Shown here: piece by piece, positions 1-11,800 of the stretch
How positions within the stretch are numbered: position 1 is the first letter of the stretch
How the letters are laid out: each line of letters opens with the position of its first letter
Assembly: GCA_036897525.1 (NCBI GenBank)
Contig: JAYMTJ010000013.1
Coordinates: forward strand, 62,001-126,000
DNA length: 64,000 nt
Direction: 5' to 3'
Source: Pelargonium x hortorum
Taxonomy: Eukaryota > Streptophyta > Magnoliopsida > Geraniales > Geraniaceae
Translations under genes and position numbers: made by a program
Notes under the pieces: model-generated
Databases searched by the model: none
Told to the model about the DNA's origin: nothing
What the model saw: the letters and a program-made list of their open reading frames with translations, nothing else

Positions 1-1930
1 GCTATTGACAAGGGAAGAAGGGAGTACCCCTTAGTTGACTTAGGACTTCAAAAGGTTGGTTTGGGAAGAGTGTACCTAGATCAGTTAGTTAAGGAGATAG
101 TGTAGAGAAGTACTTTCATTTGCATGAGAGCTTTCAGGCTTCCTTAATGAGTTAAGAATGCTTGCAGAGTTTACTGTCTGTGAATAGAGTCTCTCTTAAT
201 CTTCCAGCACATAAGGTGAAGAGAATCACTTATTAGATAGCACTGAATGTACCTTCTTAGTCATAGTTGAAAGAACACCTTGGAGAGTATAAGGTTCACT
301 GACTAGAAGAGGTTATTACAGAGAGTGTTATCTTTAGCTTAATCGACTAACTAGACAACCATTCACTTGTTAGAGAGTTCTCCTCAGGTCAGAGTGGATA
401 TTTCTTATTGGATGAGTGGTTATAAGAATAAGGATTTGGTTCTAAAGGAGCTTAGAAGAGTACACGTAATTTCATTACCGAGGGGAGTCTTATTCATGTA
501 TCATTTCTTAGTTATAAAGGAGCTAAGAGAGTACACTATGGAACACACTCTTTGAAAGTCCCCTCGAAAGGATGCCAAAGTCAATAGCACTAGCCCAAGT
601 CAGTAGAGCATACCAGTCCATGGATGGAGAATCTGCAGTCGACGGTCGGTACTCTTAATTGAATGCGAGCCAAAGGGGAAGACTCAACATTTAATTAGTG
701 AGCTGGAGGTCTCTCTCGCTTTAACCAGAATACTGTAACATTAAAGCTACAGATATAACTAGGAAAAAGGGTATGAAAGGTAGTCTGCTTCTGCTGTTGG
801 ATTAAGTAGGTCCTTAAACTCTATTGCAATTCCCTCGCTACCGTCCGGTATAATAAGAACCATTACAAGACTCTATAAGAGGTCTTTTATCCTCTTAAAC
901 GATAAGCGCCATAGAACAAGAGGGCTTCCTTCGCGCCTTAAAACTGTAACTTATGTAGTGATCTATTCAACTCTGTAACAGAAACTTATGTTCTCTAGCA
1001 AAGAGACTCCAAATAAGTTATATAGCTCTCTCTAGCAGAAGGCTATGAAACAAGATTTATGGGAATTCGTGGAGAAGTATACTATCAATTTCTTGGATTC
1101 TTGGACTTGAAACTTTTTTGGTTTAGATAGAAGTCTAAAATATTGCTTATTTCTTGTGCTTTTAACGAGAAAACTTACAAAAGTCAAATTATACATGGGT
1201 GATAGATAGTCGGGGAAGGGCAAGGGTCCTCATAATCACAATGGAGGCTCTCAAAAGGGTAGCCTATAATTTAGAATTCTGGAAAGGTATAAATCTTCTG
1301 CTAAGGCAAAACTTGTTAAAGGCACATTTATCTTGTGAACTCAACCACCTCTTCTATAACTTAACTTAGCAGGCAAGCTTGCTTGAACTCCCCATTACTT
1401 ACTGGCGTTTCCATTCCGGGAACATTGGAAGAATTTCTTAGATTAACTTGCTTTGACTTGCTAGAAAGACACTTACAGGAAAAGTCACTCTTTTAGGCGG
1501 ATTCCTCTACTTCATTTGGGCTTATCGTTTAGGGGGAGAGAGAGCATTAAAAAATACATACATACATAAATCTCTAATTACCGCCCGCAGTTTACGGAGG
1601 AAGTAAGGCATAATAGTATATCGGTATAGTTAACTCAGTGACACCACCAACAAATCAGGAAAAACCCTTTATTTGAAAAAAAAACTCTTTTTAAACCTGT
1701 AAAACTACTCACAGCTTGGTTCTTACTCATGCCTAATACCCATAGTTAGACCTTTTGTAGCTAGACCACTTTTAGATTTGAGTTGTTAGAGAAAGTCTAG
1801 TAGAAGAGCTAGTGTATTCCCTTTCATGAAGGGTTTCAATGTAGCTCCGGTAGTTAGTGTAGCTATAATCTATTTCTTTTAAATATTTTACAAAGAGCAT
1901 AAAACTCTAAATGGAATAAATTATTAAAGA
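1..1930. other. Gene-free spacer
   Basis: No reading frame here exceeds about 63 codons and none resembles a known protein. The first 1 kb is somewhat richer in G+C and in AAG/CTT words than the DNA that follows, a style common in plant mitochondrial spacers. I see no promoter, RNA gene or repeat beyond a 17-nt word at 1018-1034 that recurs exactly at 17920-17936. Confidence 0.5.
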
Positions 1931-1932
1931 AT

Positions 1933-1965
1933 GGGCTATAGTGCTTTGCTCTAACCATATAATGT
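1933..1965 (-). other. tRNA D-arm-like fragment
   Basis: Read on the minus strand, this piece contains GGTTAGAGCA (1947-1956), the usual D-loop and D-stem end of bacterial and organellar tRNAs. The same 10-mer recurs on the minus strand at 8646-8655, which is more than expected by chance in a window this size. No anticodon arm or T arm follows at tRNA spacing, so at most this is a fragment of a decayed tRNA gene. Confidence 0.15.
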
Positions 1966-2198
1966 AAATATTGACTAAAAAGCTCCCTCCTAGCCTGGGT
2001 AAAAAAAGAACTTAGAAGATCGAAATCGGATACCCCTTAATTAAAATAAAAGAAAGAAGCGAATCTGTAGTGTAGTAAAAAGCAAGAATTATTATAAGAA
2101 CTCGCCCTACCCTGTGCTAAAACCTGTTAGCTTAAACTACTTGTATTGTAGAAAAGGGGAACTTCTTCTTTTTAAGCTTTTTTTTTTGCGTTAGCTCT

Positions 2199-2272
2199 CA
2201 CTTCGACTGGATTTAAACCTATGATCAAGAATCTGAATTCTATTAGATTTACCGGATGCAAACTTTATTAAA
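2199..2272 (-). tRNA. Degenerate tRNA-like element
   Basis: Every internal part has canonical tRNA length: a 4-nt D stem with a 10-nt D loop carrying GG (2246-2263), a 5-7-5 anticodon arm (2228-2244), a 5-nt variable loop (2223-2227) and a 5-7-5 T arm with T loop TTTAAAT (2206-2222). The T stem pairs at 4 of 5 positions and the D stem at 3 of 4. The anticodon stem pairs poorly, loop position 33 is A rather than U, and the acceptor strands do not pair. The triplet at the anticodon position reads TTC (Glu-type), but I give this little weight. It is most likely a decayed tRNA gene. A tRNA needing heavy editing, or coincidence, are alternatives. Confidence 0.3.
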
Positions 2273-2279
2273 TATAGTA

Positions 2280-5200
2280 AGCAAGTAGGGACCCCCTGAC
2301 GGATCAATTTTGCTTTTTATTCCCAGTTTCTAGAGTGACAAGTAAAATATATCTTTACCTAAGTCATTTTCATTCCACCAATCCTACGGGCCAGCCTATA
2401 TGCGCAAAACAGGAGCTGCTGCATCTGACTCTACACCCTCTTCTTATGAACCCGCCCCGAAACCCGGGAGATCCTTCTTTTATTTCAATTTAGACGTCCT
2501 TACTACACTAGCTTGAATTAGAAACACCCCGTACCTGTGCAGATTCGTAAGTAAAGAAACCCTAAGTATTCCTACAAAAAGAACCTCAAAAAAAGGGCAC
2601 GCGAGTCTTAGAAAGAAAAGATTCAAAAACCCTATCGTTTTTGTCTTACTCTTAGTTATCTACTTTTCATATGGGATATAGGAGCTTTAATGCTACCAGT
2701 CTTCCGCATCCCTATACTCTTAATCTCTTATGAACTAGACCCTCTTCCTCTAAGCGAGACCTACTCTCTTGTTGTTTTGAGGCTTAGGGCAGCTTGTCTT
2801 CTTGTACTTCTTTTAGTAATTTGTATTTGTTTTATTTATAGAGAGACCCGTTGGTAAAGGTATCTTCCTCTTTCTTTTAGTTTTTTTAATACAAGAGTAT
2901 AGAGAGAACCTTATAGAGTCTTGTATGCCTGTTATACCTGACTGCAGCCATCGCGAAGGGAGAGATGGGAAGTAGAGCAGGAATACCTTATTATAACCAA
3001 AAAAGACTTATTCAAAATCTTTTTGCTTATCCTCTATAACTAACTGGAATATCTATCTTCTGCTGCAGCTGAGCCCTTGTAATAACTGCCCTCTCTACTC
3101 CTAATATTGTGAGTCTTCATACTTTGTTTCTTCTTAAGATAAGAACCACACCTTTTTTAAGCTAGACTCTGTATCCCATTCATAGCTCTTATATTTATTA
3201 ATTTATTAAAAAGACCTCTTTTCTTTCTTAAAACTCAAAAAAGGAACCCCCTGAAGTAACCCTAACTTGAATAACTACATACCTGCTTTACTAATAAATT
3301 CTGAAAGAAAACCAAACTCTTGTACATTTTATAAATTACAAGTAAAGACTTTCAAACAAAGAGGCCTCGGATAACGAACGATATTTAGTAGTACATTAAG
3401 AAATTTCCTCTATTTTATTTTAGTTAGACTTAGATCTGCTCGTAAAGACCTTAACAAAGACCTTCGAGTTGGGTTTAGGAAGGAGCATTAAGAAACAAAC
3501 CTAAATTGAAGCTAAATAGATAACCTTGTTTAATACTCTTTAGAAAACTTTTTTAATATTCCCGAATTTGTAAAAAATCCTACCTTTGTTAATACATCCT
3601 CGAATCCCATAGGTGTACGCGGAACTAAAAAAACCCTTTGTCTTTTAAAATGTTCTACTGTCTAGAACTCCTTGTCCTAAATGGAAGGAAAACTTATGAG
3701 AAGTACCTAAATCCTATAGACATTAATTACTACTAGACTCATGCTCAATTAAATAACCCTTCCACTTTACTTTTCAAATAAATCCAGAGCAAGGATAACC
3801 TACACTAAAAACTTCTTTTTAGTAATACAGTAAAATGTGAACAAATCGCTAAGAAATTGAAATAGAACGATGCCGAAGTCTTTCATTTTTTACTAGTTTG
3901 GGTACCCTGTAGTAAGGTAAGTCCCCCTCTAAATTCAATGTTTTTATTATTATATTAAACCCCGTCAAAAAAAAGCCTTGTAACTCTCAAGTTAGTAGGA
4001 ACCCCCAAGAGGAGCCTTATCAAAAACTTTTTTGTCTTGCTAATATAATACATATTTTGACGAAATCCAAGAACAAGAAAAACTTAGAATTAAGCTAAGA
4101 CTGCTTTTTACTAGAACTTACTAAACAAAAACCTCAAATAGGATTGCAATTTACAGGGCCCTAAAAAGAACTTTCCCTTTTCTATTTCTATATTCTTGAC
4201 CCTTTTTATCGACTAAAAACCTTGAATTGTTCCTTGGGACCCTCTCTTACTTAAAGCACATAAACTGGAGCCTGCACTTACCAACAAAACTCCACTAGCT
4301 AGTCAATTTGCCTTAGACCCGCGAGAGCTCTTACAATAACACCGGAATTTTCCTAAAAGATCATAGCAAAACCTTGTAAAAAGACCTTCGTGTTCACTCT
4401 CCCAAAAACCCCTAAGGATCTCCTGCTAGAAAACCTCATTTCTTGATTTGCTCCTAAACACTTTAAACTCATAGGAAACTCTCTCACTAAAACCAGAAGA
4501 AAGTTATAAAACAGAGGTTCTAGCAGCACCGACAGGCTTAGGGAAACCCAGGAAATCCCTATACTTCCCTTCCAGAATTTGACTTCATTACTCAATCTCA
4601 ATAAATCACTAAACCTCTATTGAAAGACTTTAGCTTCACGCACTACTTGACTAGCTGAATATCTCGTAAGACCACCAGTTCTAGTCCTATCAAAATTCCC
4701 TTTGTGGACTTTACTTACCGAAAAACCTATCCACTTCATTTCAATTTTCTTTTATTTCTGTTTCTATAAAACTGAAAAAGAAAGGATACAACCTAACTAA
4801 AAAGACCTTAGAACCCCCATTCTTATTCTTTCTTTATTCAATAGGAAACTAAAAACTCAAAAGGGCTCCTGTTTATCTCTAGAATTTCAATTATCTGCCC
4901 AAACTTAGCGCTAGCCCGGAGCTACCCACCCCACCTAGACTTAGATAGTCCCCTACGACTCCCAATCAAGCGAATCAAATAGAATCATGCTAAAGTTTCT
5001 TTTAGCCAGAATATCAACTATTTAACGTTTAGGTACCTCGTAAAAACCCTCGGGGCCTTTTTTAGCGTAGACTTTCACTCTATCTTTCTTGAATACTTAT
5101 TTACTTGGAAACTTATGAATGAATCGCAGAGTAACCTTATACCCATAAAACTTCTTACTCAGTGACTTGGATTTCTCCCTTAATCTTGCTAAAAAGCCTG

Positions 5201-8200
5201 TTACTATATATATATATACTCTATATAACAGTTGAAAAGAAAAGACTTTCTAAATCTAAAACCGAGCTAGCCTACTCAGTAAGCTGTAACCCCCTTACTT
5301 TAAAACCCGAGTTGTTAACACCTACAGGAGCGAGTCTATACCCTTTCATTAATAAAAAATATAGTGTTGTTTATTTGGAACCTTAGATTAGAGTTTCTCA
5401 CGTATTACTATTTCTATTACCCCAAATACTCCTAATAAGAAAAGAATACAAAAGCAAAGAAGAAGTCAATTAAAAGAATGAAACCGAGTAAAGGAAATCA
5501 AGAACTATAATAAAGAAATCCATTAGACTTTCTTACATTAGTAACTCAAATAGGAAGACTAATACACTATAAAGTAATTACGTCTATCCTTAATTAGTAA
5601 GAAGTTTTCTAGTTAGCAGGAGGGCCTAAAGCGAATAAGATTGAGTAAATAAAAGAGGAAAAGCTTGAGTTTAAGTGTCCTTTATATAAAGGGGTCTCGT
5701 GTGCCTAATATTCTTTATCAACAAGGGTTTCTGAGAAGTCCAGAACAAGGAAAGGAAAGGAAAGTAGACCCAACCCTTTATTTACGGGTTAAACTATACC
5801 AGACTCCGGATTAAACCTAATGTCTCTGTCTCTGGAACAGGAAACCCTTCATTAACCTAACTAAAAACGAATCTAATAACTCTAAAAAATCCTAAAAGGA
5901 AGTCAAAATACTTAGCTTAGTAGCTTAGTAGGCTGACCCCCTCCGAACGAAGCCGTGTACTCTTTATCTTTATAAAAGAAACCTGGTTACATAATTTCAA
6001 TTACCAAGTGTCCTTAACTAAGTGGGTTCTACGCTTACTAGATTGCAGAGACTTCTAACACTTAACAATAGGAATACAGCTACATTTATTGTACATTCAA
6101 AATGAAAATCTGAGAAAACTCTGCAGCTAAATAGAAAGGAATCCGCCATTAAGCTCGGTCTACACTTACGAAGGACTCTCTCCAGATCCGCGAGAAAACT
6201 CTTATTTATAATAAAATCTGTTTCGCATTAGGCCCCTAAAAAGTCGTTTATTCGTCAAGAATTTACCCCGAAAAGTAAGAGTCAAAATCATTTTTATAAT
6301 GAGCAGTCCTTTATAATCATACCTTTCTTCAGTACTCTTATAAATAAATGTCCAGTGAACCAAAATGTTGTTACCCGGGGGGCTCCGCTTAGTGATGCCT
6401 GAAAGGCTATAGACTAAAGCTCGTCTAAGGAATAATGGGAAGTAAGTTGAGAGTACCTCTCTTCTGGATTGGCCGAATGCTTGGGTAGTGAAAGCGGATC
6501 TCAAACTACTATTCGAATGGCCTGCGAAACTTTGTGTTAGGAATTGTCAGAGATCCTTGTAAACCCATTCATGTACTTTATAGACTCTTATCCTTGAATT
6601 TCACTCCCTTCTTAGCTTTTGAACAAGTAATCCTAACTCACTGAGTGAGTTCTTTACAAAGTAAGTATAGTCCAGTCCCTGAAGTAGGATTCTACCAAAA
6701 TGGCTTTATATACTCCTTAATTTGATAGTAACCGAATTACCTATCATGCCCCCTTGTAGAGAAAGAAACAGCTCGTTAAGTTATAAGCCCTTACCGTAGA
6801 AAGTTGCTTAACTTTAGTTTTACTCGGCTCTTTCTGTAACTTATAGTTTATTATAATATAATCCGTATTTTCAAAATTTACCAGTACCTCTAAAGAGTAC
6901 ACTTTGATAAAGATTTACCGCTCTTGTAGCCCTAAAATTTAGTGGTATAATTTTGGCTTCTATTTCATTTTAAAAAAAGCCATTTTCGTTCTAAAGAATA
7001 AGCTCTTTTCTTTATTCAGGGCCTAGATTTATAGAAGAGGAACACTATTAATTTATCTATCTAAACACTCCCGTGTCAAGCAAACCCTTAAAGTTAAGTA
7101 ATGCCCCTGTGAGTTCTATTTTCTACCCGTCCCGTAATTTTCATTCCCTCTTAAATTTTGCTTATATTTAGGGAAGTTGTTAGAAGAAAGTTTCACTAGT
7201 AGGCTCCCTTGCCCTTGTTAATTTGGGTGAAAGTTACGGAACTGTAATTTAAGATTAAGTCTCGAGCTTTGTAAAAGTCTTGTAAATAGAGTATCCCTTA
7301 AATCTTCTGTAAGTGAGGTTTACTTCTTTTTTTATATAGCATTTTCCTTTATATAAAATAAAAGAGGCCCAATCCAATAAGGTACATCCTTTATTTCTTT
7401 ATCTTTATAGAGAACTGCTAGCAGTTTTATGAGATGGATGTAGGTCTGCGGTAGTATTTGACACGGGACTTTACAGAATGAATAATAAGTTTATTTCTTT
7501 TGCAGGGTCTTTCCTTAGTAGATACTTCCTGTGGGTAGACTTCCTTTTCCTTCCTCATGAATTATTCATTAATTTGACTTTAGGAGTTCTCTGGAACTTT
7601 GTCAGGGTTCCCCGTTGAGTTTTCTGGGTTTGAGACATATTAATAAAGAAATATTCTATTAGCTAGCAGGTTTGCTCTAAAGAAATGAGGTCCCGGCTTT
7701 TTAAAAATATTATCGCATCTCTTTATTCTTGATAATATAGCCTAATGGTAACTGCGTCAAGTCGAGTTAGATAAAGATTTAACTCCTTTTTAAACAAAGT
7801 ATTCTTATACCACTTAAACTAGAACACCTCATTTTAAGAGGATCAAAGCAAAGCTGGAAGTTTTTATTCTTCCTGGTAGGAGCGTTATACAAGTAATTAA
7901 ATACCTGGATAGCGTGGTGTAGAGTTCAAAGTTACAAAGTGTAGGCACACTCCAGGAGTGATAAGCAAGAATTAATGAGCAAAAATAGAAAAAGGGCTTC
8001 TAAATCTAAATAGGAAAACCTTGAAACAATTAGGGAAGAAAAAAAGAAGTTAGGCAAAAATGGGGTTTTAGAAGGGAGTCCTTACTTATCTTACTTATAT
8101 AGATATATTATAGATATACGAAAACCCTTGAGACAAGGAAGGGGGAATCCTGCAAACGGCAGAAAAGGCCCGGTAAAAGAGACTGAGAGTTTTATTATGA

Positions 8201-8600
8201 ATATCTCAAGCGCAAAGACTTTATTATCTGTATATGAGAATATGAGAAAGCAAGTGTTCAAGTTCTTGTGGGAACACTTTATCTAGTATAGTAACGTAAA
8301 AATTTTTTTTTGTGTTCACAAGGTCGCTCAACCATATATGCCTAAACCGCGAAAGTTCTTAGAATGCTGCCCTTAACATTTCTCAGGAACCTATAATAGT
8401 AAATTACAAATTACCAGGAAATACTAAAGTTAACCTTGTGGGGGAAGGCTAAAAGAGACTTACAATCTTTTTTTATATTATTCTGCTTATGCCCTTTTAC
8501 AGGAGCTTTGCTTTTATACACTACATGTGTTAGACTTATTCGCAAGTGTAAACTCTTAAAGACACAGACTCCCCCATGACAGTAAAGAGGTTCTTTTGTT
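2280..8600. other. AT-rich gene-free spacer
   Basis: More than 6 kb with no reading frame above 100 codons. The frames at 4353-4601 (minus), 5162-5386 (plus) and 6202-6504 (minus) show no family motif and look like chance. A short TA run lies at 5206-5218 and many homopolymer A or T tracts are scattered. Apart from the hairpin at 7330-7358 I find no element. Confidence 0.5.
7330..7358. repeat. AT-only inverted repeat (hairpin)
   Basis: TTTTATATA at 7330-7338 is exactly complementary to TATATAAAA at 7350-7358, leaving an 11-nt loop. The 9-bp stem is made only of A-T pairs, so it would be weak. In organelle spacers such hairpins can mark transcript 3' ends, but no gene lies upstream here, so no role is assigned. 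Confidence 0.3.
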
Positions 8601-8619
8601 TTTGGCGCATGCATGCTTT

Positions 8620-8660
8620 GGACCTTTTCGAGGGTTTCAAGTGTCTGCTCTAACCAGATA
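8620..8660 (-). other. tRNA D-arm-like fragment
   Basis: On the minus strand GGTTAGAGCA (8646-8655) is followed by about 20 nt that could be the place of an anticodon arm, but those bases do not form a 5-bp stem and no T arm follows. It resembles the fragment at 1933-1965, with the same 10-mer and then a CACT word in both. Probably a tRNA gene remnant or a small dispersed word. Confidence 0.18.
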
Positions 8661-8868
8661 TACCCAAAAATCTATTGGACCTAATTCCATTTTCTTAGGA
8701 TAAGGCTGCATAATTATAAAGATTCTAAGGGGTCTACTACTCGAAAATGTCAAAAATGAGTAATACATTTTATTTTAAGAGAATGCTCACTAAGCTATAT
8801 AAAATGAAGCGGGTTTTGGTATATCCATAGATAACAGAGAAGTATACTCCTTTGCTCAATTACTTTAT

Positions 8869-8893
8869 AACTTATATTATATAAGTTTTTTTA
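8869..8893 (+). terminator. Weak stem-loop followed by T run
   Basis: AACTTATA (8869-8876) and TATAAGTT (8880-8887) are exact complements around a 3-nt loop, and a run of T follows. This has the shape of an intrinsic terminator, but the stem holds only one G-C pair and no gene ends just upstream. In DNA this AT-rich, such a structure may be accidental. Confidence 0.12.
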
Positions 8894-11800
8894 CTTCTTG
8901 AAATTAGAACTTGTATACTTCGTATTTAACAGGAATTCGACGGCCAAATAACTAGAAATTACTATTGTCAATAACTCCGTAGTAGTAAGTATAAGGTCTA
9001 CATCAAAGGAAGGCTTTAACTTAAATATATTCTTAAATAGAAATAAAAGATAAACATCCTAATAGCTCCTCTTTTGTTTTGATTGATGAAAAAATGAAAG
9101 GTAATAAATAAGTTGGCATTTTAGTCGATCCAGGTAAATCGCTGTGATAAGGAGTTCCTCGGATAAGAGGATAGTGTTATAGAAAGCTAGGGCTTGCCCA
9201 AGATAATACATAAATAACTCGGTAAAAAAAATCCTAAGTTTCTGTTACCACATAACGGAAGGATCTAACAAGTAGGTCTTATTCCCTGATCACAGGAAAC
9301 ATCTAATGTCATTGTAGAATTGATTTAGTAACTTTATAGGTAGAATAACTGAGTAGTTGTACTTTACTAGTTTGGTTTCGGAATGAGAAATTTCTTTGTC
9401 AACTCTTATTTGTTAGTCTTCCATCTATTAATTATAGTTAAGGTTTTATTATTTGTTTAGTAGAACTGGGAAAAAGATATCTTGCTGTTGTGTAAGTTAA
9501 AGACTATCCTTCGCAAGTATTTGGTCTGGAATAAGCCGAGAACCTAAAGGCGAATCCCATTAAGCGACTTTCGCATTCCTTTGACTCTTTACAGTTCCGT
9601 TCCCAACGAGTGCTAGTTGCATCGTTTGCTAAAGGCCCGCTAAGACTAAATAAGTATCTCAGTTCTTCACGCAACAAGCAAGTACCTTTGTAATATAGTT
9701 ACAAGCTTAGGTCTCTAAACCGGGTTTATATAGGAGGAATTAGGAGTATATTATAGTATACGTTGTAAAGAAAAGGAGTATTTAGTTTAAGTTATGGAGG
9801 GCGTCTACTTGCTTTTCTGTGTTGTGTTTTTTTGGGCTTTAGGCAAGGTTAACAAAGATCCTTACCTTAAATTAAAAAAGTAAGGAATTTAAATATAGGA
9901 AATCAAATGTTTTATGAGTCAAATGTATCCAAACAGCTTAGCAAGGCATCTAAATGACAGATAAAAAAGCATTTTAGACAAGAACTTTGGTGTTATTGTA
10001 TTTCATTTTATTTAGAATCTTTCGAGTACTCCTAATTTATAAGACTTTGTTTCAGGAACTGCTTTAGTAAGCCGTGGCCCTGGGTATTTCCTCATTAAAT
10101 TATCCCAAGTGAAAGACGGATTATCTAAGAAAAGGACCTGACCGGACCCCTTAATGACTCATTCCTAGTAAACGATTCTACATATTAAAGGCTCCGGCAT
10201 CCGAGTAAAATAAGGGACTCACTCGCTTACAAGTAAGCCTAACTCCGAGAATACTAACTAAAAGGGAAGGGTCAAACAGAATCTTAATTTCCTTTTACTT
10301 TTCAAAGTAGAAGTTTCTTTGACTTGCTTCAAAAATATACTAAAGAAATAGGAATTCTCCTGAATGAAACATGAATTTGTCATTTACTTTTCGAGTCTCT
10401 ACAAGGGAAAAGAAAAGGCAGTCTAAAACTAAAGAGTGAATTCGATTTTATTATTTTTTTAACTGTACTCTAGGAGCTGAGATATTTAGAGTATAGAGTG
10501 TTTAAAAGGTTTCTATTAAACCTTGGGAGAAAAGAATTGCTTTATAACGAATCCAGGTTTTTTTGTAGCTTGAACAGGAGTTTTACGTAAGACATATGAA
10601 ATTCTGCGGGCTTTTAAAAAAGAGTAAGAGAAAGTAAGTAGGGAGACAATACATTTCTAGCCTTGTTACCGATAACCTTTTAGAAAGAAATAAGGAGCTT
10701 TAGTTAGGATAATTATAGAACAACAAAACTAAAAAAGGGGGTTGTTGTTTCTTTACTAATATTATACAGAGTCGTTGCTTGTTTGGTTTTTTATTCGAAA
10801 GGGGTAACGTAACTATTCTATATCCCTGTGCTCTTAAAAGTTAAAAGAGTGTAGTTAGAGTATGGATTGAGTGTCACAGGTTCAAAATATAACAGTATTT
10901 GTAGGACTGGCATATAAGATTCCCTTTATTGGTTTTGTGTAGCATAGGTCGAAGTAAGTATTCGATTTATAGGAAAGCTACAAATCCAGGGGCAAGCCTT
11001 TCATTGAGAAGCATCAAAATTTTTGTTTAATTTTAAGAATCGATACTAATGAAAGCTTTTTTACGACATCACTTACCTCTCCCACTCAAGTATGTATAGG
11101 CTTATATATAATGAGGAAAACGCAGAGAACTTCTTAAATTCATTCAAGGAATGCCCGCTCTTGCTCCTCCGGAGGGTTTAGCCTGTCAGACTTTTCAAAC
11201 TTTGTGTTAGCATAACGTAAAAAAACTATTAGAGATGTATATTTTGCGTACAACAATTCCACTCTTTCTCTCTTATAACTTTATGGTTGTAGACTCACTA
11301 ACTGAATTCTTAAATACTTTAACCTAATAGTTAGTGAAAACCTTTATCTAAGGCCGGGTAACACAAGGATCCCTTCTCCATATGGGAACAAACTCATAAA
11401 AACTCATAAAACTGGATTACATGTTAAAAATTTTGAATTCCTATTAAATTAAATAAATAGATTACTTTTCTATTAACAAGAAACCTCTAACATATAATTT
11501 TGGACCCAGGAGATTTCGCTTTTTTCAAGCCCTTTTCTACTCCGTATAAACTGGCGGCTCCGTATGATCTAAAGAAGTTGAAGTGAATTTAGGACCCTTT
11601 GTTTGTCTTACTTCCCGGACCAGGGCGCTATATTAATAACGTGGAATAGGAATCTTCTGTATACAAATTTGCCCTAAACTAGAACTTTATCTCTACTCTA
11701 AATTATGCTAGAAGGTACCCCCGGAAAAGGAAACTCTTTCTTTCATTACACCTACCTAACTCTGGAATGTAAACTTCTAAAAAGAAGTAAGGAATTTTCT